Shown one piece after another: positions 1-7,970 of a DNA stretch of 64,000 nt (position 1 is the stretch's first letter; every line of letters begins with the position of its first letter). The notes under the pieces were generated by a model, which worked only from the letters and a program-made list of their open reading frames with translations, ran no database searches and was not told the origin of the DNA. Both the position numbers and the translations under genes were made by a program. This stretch comes from Ligilactobacillus apodemi DSM 16634 = JCM 16172 (GTDB lineage Bacteria; Bacillota; Bacilli; Lactobacillales; Lactobacillaceae): the NCBI RefSeq assembly GCF_001434405.1, contig NZ_AZFT01000002.1, positions 21,101-85,100 on the forward strand, read 5' to 3'.

Positions 1-267
1 ACCTTTACAAACACAACGCGTGATAACGCCACAACTTTCTTCAAACCGTGTCAACATGCGTGAGGTGGCACTGATGCTAAGACCGATCTTTTCGCTAAGC
101 GCACTGATCTGCAATTTATGTCCCTGTGTTTCTTTTAAACAATGCAAGACATAGAATTCATTTAACGTTAAGGCATGGGTCCCGTTAGTTAGTGCAACTT
201 GCATTTCTTGTTGGAGCATTTTTTCTAAGCTTTTTAACTCCAACCATTGATTCGTCAAATTTTCCAT
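1..267 (-). CDS. MarR-family transcriptional regulator (3' end outside the window)
   Basis: The first 89 residues are present and the reading frame runs off the window edge, so the C-terminus is missing. A segment of the form LQISALSEKIGLSISATSR is a typical winged-helix HTH recognition region of MarR proteins, followed by a wing-like stretch. The ATG at 267 has a good ribosome site (GAGGTGG) 5-6 bases upstream. A perfect palindrome sits just upstream beside a promoter, which suggests autoregulation. The family usually senses phenolics, antibiotics or oxidants; the Cys near the end of the visible part (SCGV) could be redox-active, but this is speculation. The regulated neighbour, if any, lies outside the window. 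Confidence 0.8.
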   Translation of the reverse strand, partial: MENLTNQWLELKSLEKMLQQEMQVALTNGTHALTLNEFYVLHCLKETQGHKLQISALSEKIGLSISATSRMLTRFEESCGVITRCVCKG

Positions 268-290
268 CACGTCCACCTCGATAACTAAAT

Positions 291-318
291 ATATATTTGT
301 TTGCGCAAACAAATATAT
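291..318. promoter_or_regulatory. 28-bp perfect palindrome, probable operator of the MarR gene
   Basis: Both halves of 291-318 are exact reverse complements, centred on TTTGCGCAAA. It lies directly downstream of the -10 box of the MarR-gene promoter, where a bound repressor would block transcription start. Size and dyad symmetry fit a MarR dimer site; the protein assignment is inferred from position. Confidence 0.65.
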
Positions 319-322
319 GATT

Positions 323-351
323 AGTCTAGAACAATACTTACTATTTGTCAA
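323..351 (-). promoter_or_regulatory. Promoter of the MarR-family gene
   Basis: On the minus strand TTGACA (346-351) is followed by a 17-bp spacer and TAGACT (323-328). The predicted start falls inside the palindrome at 291-318. Confidence 0.6.
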
Positions 352-356
352 CAAAA

Positions 357-385
357 AAACAGGCCCTACTAGCGAGCCTGTTTTT
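357..385. terminator. Bidirectional terminator downstream of the purine permease gene
   Basis: Arms AAACAGGC (357-364) and GCCTGTTT (376-383) are followed by T-runs on both strands. It closes the permease gene and abuts the -35 box of the MarR promoter. Confidence 0.7.
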
Positions 386-402
386 CAATTTTATTTAATT
401 AT

Positions 403-1761
403 TTAGCTGTGTGGCAAAATGTTTAATACGTATAACATGATGATAAAGACAAAGAATAGCGTCAAGACCACTGGATTTAATTCTTTACGACGACCAGCAG
501 CGATCATGGTGATCGGATAAACTAAAAAGCCAAATGCGATCCCATAAGAGATGTTGTAAGTCAACGGCATTGCGATGATCGTCAAGAAGGCCGGTAAGGC
601 GATCTCAAATTTTTCCCATTCAATATAACGCATTGATTGTGCCATCAAGGAACCAACGATGATCAAAGCTGGTGCCGTAACTTGGGTCGTTACGACCGCC
701 AATAATGGGGAGAAGAACAAGCTAAGCCCAAACATCCCGGCAATCACTAGCGAAGTAAAACCACTTCGGCCGCCGACTGCGATCCCCGCCGAAGATTCAA
801 CGTAAGCGGCTGTCGGAGTTGTCCCCATGACCGAACCAGCCAACATGGAGATCGAATCAGCCATCAACGCCCGCCCGATCCGAGGCATCTTATCATTTTT
901 CATCAAGCCAGCTTGTTGGGCTAACCCCACTAAGGTTCCGGCCGTATCGAAAAATGACACGAGTAACAAGACTAAGATCACGGCAAACATTTGTGGAGTA
1001 TTGATATCACCTAAATGAGCGATCCCCACCCCAAATGTTGGGGCTAAACTTGGGATCCCAGAAACGATCTTACTTGGCATTGGGATCAAGCCCGTAACTA
1101 AACCTAACAATGCAGTCGCTAAGATCCCGATAAAGATCGAACCAGGGATCCGTCGTGCCATTAAAAGTGCGGTAACAAATAAACCAAAAATCGTTAACCA
1201 AGTTGTTGGTACCGTTAAAGAACCTAATTCAACTAAAGATGACTTGCTAGCGACAACTAAGCCACCGCCCTTTAAGCCAACAAAAGCAATAAAGATCCCG
1301 ATCCCGGCTGCCATCGCCAGCTTTAAGTCATGTGGGATCGCATCGATCACGATTTCCCGAATTTTAAATAACGAAAGAATCGTAAAGATAACGGACGCAA
1401 CGACGACCCCTGCCATGGCAGTTTGCCAAGAGATCCCCATTGTCAACACAACTGAGTACGTGAAAAATGCATTATCCCCTAAACCAGGTGCGATCCCGAT
1501 CGGATAATTAGCTAAAAAGGCCATCAACGTACAGCCAATGATGGCAGAAAGTGCCGTAGCGGTAAAGACTGCTCCTTTATCCATGCCGGCAGCGCCTAAA
1601 ATGCTAGCGTTAACGAAAAGAATGTATGCCATTGAGACAAAAGTCGTTAACCCCGCAACTGTCTCACGTTTTGTATTTGTACCTAATTCTTTGAAATGGA
1701 AAGTTCTTTCGAGCCAACTTCCTTTTGTAGTTGTTGCTTGTCCATTATCCAATTTTTTCAC
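403..1761 (-). CDS. NCS2/AzgA-type purine permease (guanine/hypoxanthine or adenine)
   Basis: A 452-residue polytopic membrane protein of the AzgA/PbuG/PbuO branch. The N-terminus has the family signature KRETVAGLTTFVSMAYILFVN, and NYPIGIAPGLGDNAFFTY matches the substrate-binding segment of AzgA-type permeases; about a dozen hydrophobic segments follow. It would import purine bases by proton symport across the cytoplasmic membrane for salvage. The ATG at 1761 is preceded by an AGGTG ribosome site. A PurBox-like sequence lies just upstream of the promoter, in line with purine control. Family members cannot be split into guanine- or adenine-specific types from sequence alone, so no symbol is given. 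Confidence 0.88.
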   Translation of the reverse strand: MKKLDNGQATTTKGSWLERTFHFKELGTNTKRETVAGLTTFVSMAYILFVNASILGAAGMDKGAVFTATALSAIIGCTLMAFLANYPIGIAPGLGDNAFFTYSVVLTMGISWQTAMAGVVVASVIFTILSLFKIREIVIDAIPHDLKLAMAAGIGIFIAFVGLKGGGLVVASKSSLVELGSLTVPTTWLTIFGLFVTALLMARRIPGSIFIGILATALLGLVTGLIPMPSKIVSGIPSLAPTFGVGIAHLGDINTPQMFAVILVLLLVSFFDTAGTLVGLAQQAGLMKNDKMPRIGRALMADSISMLAGSVMGTTPTAAYVESSAGIAVGGRSGFTSLVIAGMFGLSLFFSPLLAVVTTQVTAPALIIVGSLMAQSMRYIEWEKFEIALPAFLTIIAMPLTYNISYGIAFGFLVYPITMIAAGRRKELNPVVLTLFFVFIIMLYVLNILPHS

Positions 1762-1785
1762 CTCTGAATTAATTTTACTTTGATT

Positions 1786-1814
1786 AGTATTACACGAATA
1801 AAAATAAAAATCAA
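1786..1814 (-). promoter_or_regulatory. Promoter of the purine permease gene
   Basis: Minus-strand TTGATT (1809-1814), a 17-bp spacer and AATACT (1786-1791), with an extended TG motif next to the -10. Confidence 0.45.
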
Positions 1815-1821
1815 CCCTTAA

Positions 1822-1834
1822 ATCGTTCGGTTTT
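1822..1834 (-). promoter_or_regulatory. PurBox-like PurR site
   Basis: The minus strand reads AAAACCGAACGAT, one base off the lactic-acid-bacterial PurBox consensus AWWWCCGAACWWT. It lies 8 bp upstream of the -35 box of a purine permease, which is the expected context for PurR control. Confidence 0.6.
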
Positions 1835-1891
1835 TATCAAAAGGGATAAATTTTATTGCTCGATTCCCATTTGTGACCCAGAAATAACAAA

Positions 1892-1914
1892 AACCCCCGC
1901 AAAATACGGGGGTT
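1892..1914 (-). terminator. Terminator of the RpiR-family gene
   Basis: Stem AACCCCCG/CGGGGGTT with a short A/T loop, followed on the minus strand by TTTTT. It starts 6 bases past the stop codon at 1920. Confidence 0.8.
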
Positions 1915-1919
1915 AAAAA

Positions 1920-2795
1920 CTAACGCTCTTTTAAAAAGATCTGCATATCAGCGTGTAAATGTTCGTAATGGGTCGCATAGTCTTTTTGAAAAACACCAGC
2001 GTAAAGATAATTCATGATCGTTGTCACCGAAATACTCGAAGTAAATGTACCTAATTTCACATTAGTACACGGCTTACTTTCAAGCGTTGCAATATCAAGA
2101 TCAACATCAGTCAGCCTTGATAAGCTATTGTTGCCTTGCCCGGTGATCGATAGCGTGGGAACGCCATTTTCCTTTAACAGTTTGGCATAGCGCAAGCTCG
2201 AAGGCGTTTCGCCCGAATAAGAGATCACAATGGCGCAGTGGTCGGGATGCTTGAGCGCAGCTGATAACAGTTGTTGTTGATTATCTTGATAAATATGGAC
2301 TTGATGATGGATCCGTCCCATTTTATACGCAAAATCATGCAACAAATTAACATTGCCCCCTTCACCGTAAATATCGATGCAAGTTGCATTGTTTAGAAAT
2401 TCAACGGCAGTTTGGTAGGCTTTAGGTTTGATGACCGCCCGCGTTGCACGAATTGCGATCTCTTCTAGCGCGGTCAGCTGATCTAAGACCGTTTCAAACG
2501 GATCAGTGGCCGTAAACGGTATATCAGCGTCGACATAGAGATTTTTTTGCTTTCTTTGTTGATAACTGGAAATAAACTGGGCTTTAAATTCCGCAAAATT
2601 TTTGCAAGCTAATTTTTGACATAAACGCACTACGGTAGAAGCAGACGTATAAGCAGCCACCCCCAATTGGGCAGCTGTCGGGCTAGTTAAGATGATGTTG
2701 GGATCGGTCAAAAGTAGCTTTATGATCCCCTGTTCTGCCGTAGTAAAATTTTCTTGGCACCGCATTTTTTCGATTATATCCATGTTTAGATCCAC
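1920..2795 (-). CDS. RpiR/MurR-family regulator with SIS sugar-phosphate domain
   Basis: 291 residues: an N-terminal HTH_6 domain (about 1-80, with SASTVVRLCQKL as recognition helix region) and a C-terminal SIS domain (about 110-270, including VISYSGETPS, typical of sugar-phosphate binding). RpiR proteins sense phosphorylated sugars and control nearby uptake and catabolic genes. It is divergent from a PTS EIIBC gene and an esterase gene, and a dyad lies inside the PTS promoter, so it is probably their regulator, responding to the phosphorylated PTS product. The ATG at 2795 is used; an in-frame ATG four codons later is possible. Confidence 0.85.
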   Translation of the reverse strand: MDLNMDIIEKMRCQENFTTAEQGIIKLLLTDPNIILTSPTAAQLGVAAYTSASTVVRLCQKLACKNFAEFKAQFISSYQQRKQKNLYVDADIPFTATDPFETVLDQLTALEEIAIRATRAVIKPKAYQTAVEFLNNATCIDIYGEGGNVNLLHDFAYKMGRIHHQVHIYQDNQQQLLSAALKHPDHCAIVISYSGETPSSLRYAKLLKENGVPTLSITGQGNNSLSRLTDVDLDIATLESKPCTNVKLGTFTSSISVTTIMNYLYAGVFQKDYATHYEHLHADMQIFLKER

Positions 2796-2907
2796 TTCTC
2801 AAAATACTTATTTGGTAAAAAACACTTGATATTATGCAACAAAATTTCAATATGGTAGCCCTTACTTCACCATTTTAGCAAGGATCAGCCTAAACAGCCA
2901 GAAAGCA

Positions 2908-2936
2908 TTTACATTTTATGAAAATATTTTTATAAT
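2908..2936 (+). promoter_or_regulatory. Promoter of the PTS-esterase operon with a dyad in its spacer
   Basis: TTTACA (2908-2913), an exact 17-bp spacer and a perfect TATAAT (2931-2936). The near-palindrome TGAAAATATTTTTA (2919-2932) covers the spacer and start of the -10 box. It resembles AT-rich RpiR-type operators, so repression by the divergent RpiR protein is inferred. Confidence 0.65.
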
Positions 2937-3033
2937 CGGGGCAACAACAAGATTTAATCTGAATGGCCGTTCGTAAATCCAAGTTGATAGTTTTTATTTA
3001 GTGTTCAAAAAATACTTATAGGAAGTGAAAAAA

Positions 3034-4504
3034 ATGGCTGGAAAATATGATGCTACCGCAAGTAAAATCATGACTCTTGTCGGTGGAACTGAAAATGTCT
3101 CATCGCTTATCCATTGCGTTACTCGACTACGCTTTGTTCTCAAAGATACAACTAAAGCTGACCGCGAAAAATTAGCTCAGACCGAATATGTTTTGACCGT
3201 CCTTGATTCTGGGGGGGCAACTTCAAGTCGTAGTTGGTAATAAAGTCGATAGTATTTACGATGCAATCATTTCAAAATATGATATCGGTAAAAATAACTC
3301 CTCACCTGCAACCGAGCCCGATGAACCAAAGAAAAAAGGTGTACTCAACACTTTAATGGAAACGATTTCAGGTATCTTAGTCCTAACTTTAGGTGTTCTT
3401 ACTGCCGCCGGGATCATTAAAGGGGTCGTCGCTTTCTTAGCTCTTGATAATATCGGGGTCTTAAGCACAAAAAGTGGGACTTATATGATCCTTTATGCTT
3501 TAGGGGATGGATTCTTTTACTTCTTACCGATCATGCTTGGGTTTACCGCGGCTAAAAAATTCAAATGTAACGAATTTATCGGGGCTGCGATTGGGGCTGC
3601 GTTAGTCTATCCTGGAATGGTCAATATTGCTGAAACATTCCATCATGGCGACACGTTATTTACCGGATCAGTGTTTGAAATGACTTATTACAATACTTTC
3701 TTAGGAATTCCGGTAATTATGCCCGGCGCAAGCTATACTTCAAGCGTTTTTCCGGTCATTTTGGCAGTATACTTTGCCGCTAAGATCGAAAAATGGTGTA
3801 AAGAAAAGATCCCTGATGCACTTCGCGGGGTCTTAACACCGATTATCACATTGAGCATCACCATTGTCTTGGCCTACCTCATTATCGGTCCAGTGCTTAA
3901 TGCGGTTTGTGGTGTGATCTCGCTTGTCATTGAGGCCTTATTCATCAACATCCCAGTAGTCGGCGGTGCGATCGCCGGTGGTCTGCTAGGTGGTGGCTTT
4001 GGAGTCTTAGTGCTCTTTGGTTTACACTGGGTCATCATCGGAATGGCCTTACAATTGATCGCGCTCAATGGCTTTGATCACATCATGGCCTGTGGTGGGA
4101 TCGGACCAATGATCGGGATCTTCCAAGGTTTAGCACTTTGTTGGGCATGTCGGAAAAATCAAGCGATCAGAGACTTGGCGATCCCAGCAACGATCTCACA
4201 AGTCTGTGGTGTCGGTGAACCTTTGATGTACTCAATCTTGATCCCACTTAAAAAATTATTCTTGATCAATATCCTCGGCGGTTGCATCGGTGGTGCGATC
4301 ATTGGTGCTTTAGGCACAAAAATGTATATGTTTGGTGGCAGTGGCCTCTTTGGAATCTTGAACTATGCCGGTGGTGGCGGGGTCCAAGATATCATTAAAT
4401 ACTGCATCGGTGTTGGCTTTGGCGCCCTCTTTACTTTCATTGCAACACTCGCCGTTTACAACGATAAAGAAGCAACTAAAGTGCTTGGCCACGTAGCACA
4501 ATAA
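3034..4504 (+). pseudogene. PTS EIIBC transporter, beta-glucoside type, frameshifted in a G7 tract
   Basis: The EIIB domain (from 3034) contains LIHCVTRLRFVLKD, with the phosphorylatable Cys of the glucose/beta-glucoside superfamily. The frame ends at a TAA at 3238-3240. From 3203 a second frame continues with GGQLQVVVGNKV and a complete EIIC membrane domain, including a GVGEPLMYSI motif. Removing one G from the seven-G run at 3211-3217 joins both into one continuous protein of about 490 residues. No EIIA domain is attached. The ATG at 3034 has AGGAAG 8 bases upstream; the GTG at 3025 overlaps that site and is unlikely. It may be a true null allele, a phase-variable gene or a read error. The esterase gene follows after 14 bases. 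Confidence 0.85.
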
Positions 4505-4518
4505 TCGGGGGGATGATG

Positions 4519-6012
4519 ATGTCAGTTAAGTTAAACATACCAACCGAATATACTCTTAAAACTTGTGAACTTGATGAACGTAAAGTTACTTACCGTGCCT
4601 TTGAAAATCTCTGGTACTGTGAAAAGCCCGTTGATCCGATCCAAAAATTAAGTATCTATGTCCCAGAAGCATACTATCATGCTGAAAAAATCGGCCCTTA
4701 CGACCAACATACCGCTCCAATCTTTATGCCTAATACCGTTGGTGGTTACTTGCCCGGCCCGATCGATGAACCAGGGATAGATAAGCGCTCCAAACAAGCT
4801 AATTCGATCTTTCAAGCCTTAGAACATGGCTATGTAGTCGTTAGTGTCGGTGTGCGCGGACGAACCTCCGGGAAAAAGACGACTGATTTTTTTGTCGGCA
4901 GTAAAGAAGGTGATCTTGGCACAGAAACAGGAAAAATGGTCGGCCGTGCCCCAGCATTTATCGTCGACTATAAGGCTGCGATCCGCTATCTTCGTTATCT
5001 TCAAGGTACAATTCCAGGTGATACTGATCGCATTATTACCAATGGTACGAGTGCTGGTGGTGCCCTTTCAGCCCTTGCTGGTGCCAGTGGAAATAGTCCA
5101 GATTTTACCCCTTATCTGGCTCAAATCGGCGCGGTAAATGAGCGCGATGATATTTTTGCTGCAAGCTGTTATTGCCCGATCCATAACTTAGAAAATGCTG
5201 ATAGTGCCTATGAATGGCTCTTTGCCGGTCAAAATGATTATTACCGCACTAAGCATCAACGCACCGAACATGGGATCATTCGCGTCCCCGATACCGGACA
5301 TATGACCCCGTCACAGATCAAGTTGTCTCATGAATTAAAAGCTTTATTCCCCAGCTATCTTAATCAACTTGGCTTAACGGATGACAAAGGAACAAAATTG
5401 ACGCTAAATAAGCAAGGTGAAGGGCCTTTCAAAGACTTCGTAAAAGAACAATTGCTGCGTTCGGCTAACCAAGAGTTACAGACGCATGAAAATGAAACTA
5501 CGCGCCAAAACTGGCTGACTAATGGTAGTCAAGTCGAACAACAACCTTATCTCACATTCACTGCTGGAAAAGTGACTGCACTAAACTGGGATGAATTTGT
5601 CAAAAAAATCACGCGGATGAAAGCGACCCCTGCTTTTGATGCGTTAGATCTAAGTAGTCCTGAAAATGAAGAATTTGGGGATGAAACCGTAGAACGGCGT
5701 CACTTCACTCCATTTTCGTTACAGCATAGCAGTGTATCTAATTCAGAGCTAGCCGATGAAAAAATCATCAAAACTTTGAATCCAGTGAGTTACATTTGCG
5801 AAGGGACGGCAACGATCGCTAAACATTGGCGCATCCGACACGGTTCTTTTGATCGTGACACTTCCCTTGCGATCCCGCTCATTTTAGCGCTACTGCTAAA
5901 AAATAAGGGGTATGACGTCGATTTTGAAATTCCTTGGGGTATCAATCATGCCGGCGATTATGATCTAGCAGAACTCTTTAGTTGGATCGATGAAATTTGC
6001 GCCCCAGCATAA
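4519..6012 (+). CDS. Tannase-family (subtype B) serine esterase, intracellular
   Basis: An alpha/beta hydrolase of about 497 residues closely resembling lactobacillus tannase TanB, as far as I recall that protein. Shared blocks include [11 protein letters not shown], the nucleophile motif [41 protein letters not shown] and HWRIRHG. Counting from the ATG at 4513, the likely triad is Ser180, Asp447 and His479; the Asp-to-His spacing of 32 matches the known enzyme. No signal peptide is visible, so it is cytosolic. Family members cleave gallic or other phenolic acid esters. An extra loop (about 120-142) distinguishes it from the plantarum enzyme. ATGs occur at 4513, 4516 and 4519; the GGGGGG ribosome site at 4507-4512 best suits 4519. 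Being joined to a PTS gene, it probably de-esterifies an acylated glycoside after import. Confidence 0.8.
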   Translation: MSVKLNIPTEYTLKTCELDERKVTYRAFENLWYCEKPVDPIQKLSIYVPEAYYHAEKIGPYDQHTAPIFMPNTVGGYLPGPIDEPGIDKRSKQANSIFQALEHGYVVVSVGVRGRTSGKKTTDFFVGSKEGDLGTETGKMVGRAPAFIVDYKAAIRYLRYLQGTIPGDTDRIITNGTSAGGALSALAGASGNSPDFTPYLAQIGAVNERDDIFAASCYCPIHNLENADSAYEWLFAGQNDYYRTKHQRTEHGIIRVPDTGHMTPSQIKLSHELKALFPSYLNQLGLTDDKGTKLTLNKQGEGPFKDFVKEQLLRSANQELQTHENETTRQNWLTNGSQVEQQPYLTFTAGKVTALNWDEFVKKITRMKATPAFDALDLSSPENEEFGDETVERRHFTPFSLQHSSVSNSELADEKIIKTLNPVSYICEGTATIAKHWRIRHGSFDRDTSLAIPLILALLLKNKGYDVDFEIPWGINHAGDYDLAELFSWIDEICAPA

Positions 6013-6013
6013 T

Positions 6014-6052
6014 AAAAGACCGCTTGAATTAAGAAAATTCAAGCGGTCTTTT
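6014..6052. terminator. Strong bidirectional terminator
   Basis: 17-base perfect arms (6014-6030 and 6036-6052) around a 5-base loop, with A/T tracts at both ends. It separates the convergent esterase and cysK genes. Confidence 0.9.
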
Positions 6053-6055
6053 ATT

Positions 6056-6979
6056 TTAGCCTTCAAATAATTCAGTTGAAAGGTAACGTTCACCATTATC
6101 TGGCGCTACGGTCAAGACTTTCTTGCCCTTACCTAATTTCTTCGCCAATTCAAGGGCACCATAAATGTTAGCCCCAGCTGAGATCCCTGGTAAGAAGCCT
6201 TCATTTTGCCCAACTTTACGAGCTGTTTCAAGTGCTTTTTGACTTGGCACTTCAACTACTCCATCGTAAAGTTTCGTATCCAAGATCGAAGGGACAAAAC
6301 CAGCCGAAATCCCTTGGATCTTGTGCTTACCACCCTTACCTTCTTTTAAGATCGGGGATTCACTTGGTTCAAGCGCATAAATCTTGATATCTGGTTTCTT
6401 TGCCCGTAAAGCATGACCGATCCCAGTCAAAGTACCACCTGTCCCAACTCCAGCAACAAAGGCATCCGGTAAGTCTTCACCAAAGGCGGCTAGGATCTCT
6501 TGTCCCGTTGTCTTTTCATGGATCAAAGCGTTGGCTGGATTGTCAAATTGCATTGGTAAGAAATAGCCGTTTTCTTTGGCTAATTGCTTAGCTAACGCGA
6601 TCGCACCACCCATGCCATCAGCACCTGGGGTCAACAACAATTCGGCGCCGTAACCTTGCATCAACTTACGCCGTTCGATACTCATCGTTTCTGGCATCGT
6701 AATGATCAAACGATAGCCTTTAGCGGCAGCCACAGCGGCTAACCCGATCCCAGTATTGCCTGAAGTAGGTTCGATGATCGTGCCACCTGGGGTCAATTTG
6801 CCAGCTTTTTCAGCTGCTTGAACCATTGCTAAAGCCACCCGGTCTTTGACTGAACCAGCCGGATTGAAAAACTCTAATTTGACATATACATCAGCGGCAT
6901 CCGCTGGAACAACGTGGTTTAATTTTACGATTGGAGTGTTGCCGATCATATCTAAGATAGAATCATATACTTTACTCAT
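6056..6979 (-). CDS. cysK: Cysteine synthase A (O-acetylserine sulfhydrylase)
   Basis: A fold-type II PLP enzyme of 307 residues converting O-acetylserine and sulfide to cysteine. The PLP lysine is K45 in AGSVKDR; the phosphate/substrate loop PTSGNTG and the glycine loop [10 protein letters not shown] are intact, and the C-terminal [10 protein letters not shown] is typical of CysK. Its start follows the metA-like acyltransferase gene by 16 bases, so the two form an operon that together can make cysteine from serine. No frameshift or missing key residue is seen. Confidence 0.95.
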   Translation of the reverse strand: MSKVYDSILDMIGNTPIVKLNHVVPADAADVYVKLEFFNPAGSVKDRVALAMVQAAEKAGKLTPGGTIIEPTSGNTGIGLAAVAAAKGYRLIITMPETMSIERRKLMQGYGAELLLTPGADGMGGAIALAKQLAKENGYFLPMQFDNPANALIHEKTTGQEILAAFGEDLPDAFVAGVGTGGTLTGIGHALRAKKPDIKIYALEPSESPILKEGKGGKHKIQGISAGFVPSILDTKLYDGVVEVPSQKALETARKVGQNEGFLPGISAGANIYGALELAKKLGKGKKVLTVAPDNGERYLSTELFEG

Positions 6980-6995
6980 AATTAGTTACCCCCTG

Positions 6996-7826
6996 TTAAT
7001 TTTTGATCAGTTCTCGTTCTTTTTGGTTACAAGCTATTTGTTGAAGCCAATTTTTAAAAAAGATCTTTTGGATCAAATACCACGAAAATTGTGGTTCATC
7101 AGCGACATAATAATTTTCAGGTCGTGCCACTTGCGATTTTTGGTCGACAGAAGCTGCGTCCACTTCGCGCTCATATTCTTTTTTCAATGCTTGTCGCCCA
7201 TATTCTAAATGTGAAAAGAGAAACGCTTGGTGTTTGGCGGGTGCCTCTAGTAAAAAGGCCTCACCATTAGCAGAAATTGCGTCAAGTTTTAACTCAGGTA
7301 CATTTTGGACCTGAGCAAGATCAATGTCAGCATAGCGTGCATGTGGCGCTAAAAAACCACTGAGAATCCCTTTTAACAGTGGTGTTTGGCGTAAGATCTT
7401 TTGGGGGTAGATCCCAAAGATCTTTTGCGGTAATAACTTTTTACCTACCCCGTAAAAATAATCAGCGGCAGCCATTGCGCCCCAACAGACGTATAGCTGT
7501 TCAAGCTGGTTACGTTCCAAACACTCAAACAGTTCCTGCAATTCATTGATATAGGTTATCTCTGTAAAAGATAATTTTTCGATCGGCGCTCCCGTCACGA
7601 TAAAAGCATCCATTTGCTTAACTAGCTCTAAGTCTAGTGGGCGTGATATCTGAGCGACCTCTTTGGGTACGACACGATTTTGATAGTGATCTTTTGGATA
7701 AAAGAAAGTTAGTTCAACTTGATATTTATCACTTTGTAATACATTTTCAAAACGTCTCTTCGTGTCTAACTTATCGTGCATTAGATTCAATACCCCGATC
7801 CGTAAGACATTTTCAGGCGTACGCAT
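6996..7826 (-). CDS. MetA-family acyltransferase, probable serine O-acetyltransferase
   Basis: A homoserine O-succinyl/acetyltransferase (MetA) family protein with a glutamine-amidotransferase-like fold. Cys in LYVCWGAMA and the His/Glu pair in LFSHLEYG match the catalytic residues of the family. The ATG at 7826 (start MRTPENVLRIG) is preferred because AAAGGA lies 8 bases upstream; the upstream TTG at 7859 has no ribosome site. Adjacent to cysK, it more likely supplies O-acetylserine than an activated homoserine: MetA-like proteins beside cysK in lactobacilli have been reported as serine acetyltransferases. Sequence alone does not settle the substrate. Confidence 0.8.
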   Translation of the reverse strand: MRTPENVLRIGVLNLMHDKLDTKRRFENVLQSDKYQVELTFFYPKDHYQNRVVPKEVAQISRPLDLELVKQMDAFIVTGAPIEKLSFTEITYINELQELFECLERNQLEQLYVCWGAMAAADYFYGVGKKLLPQKIFGIYPQKILRQTPLLKGILSGFLAPHARYADIDLAQVQNVPELKLDAISANGEAFLLEAPAKHQAFLFSHLEYGRQALKKEYEREVDAASVDQKSQVARPENYYVADEPQFSWYLIQKIFFKNWLQQIACNQKERELIKN

Positions 7827-7887
7827 GACTACCATCCTTTCCGATATATTTACAGGCAAGTATTTTTACTTGTTTTCTGTAAGTTAG

Positions 7888-7939
7888 ATTATACACTAGG
7901 TAATGATAAATAACAATTTGCGGCTTATTATGCTATAAT
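7888..7939. promoter_or_regulatory. Divergent promoters sharing one -35 hexamer
   Basis: Minus strand: TTGTTA (7911-7916), 17 bp, TATAAT (7888-7893), for the acyltransferase-cysK operon. Plus strand: the same hexamer read as TAACAA (7911-7916), 17 bp, then TATAAT (7934-7939) with an extended TGC, for pepF. The two are mirror-symmetric about 7911-7916, so RNA polymerase binding should be mutually exclusive. Confidence 0.55.
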
Positions 7940-7970
7940 TTCAAAAAACAAATTCAAGGGGGAATTTTTT

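Noticed and set aside
1762..1919. Guanine riboswitch before the purine permease
   Set aside because: No three-way-junction core found; the region fits a PurBox and simple promoter instead.
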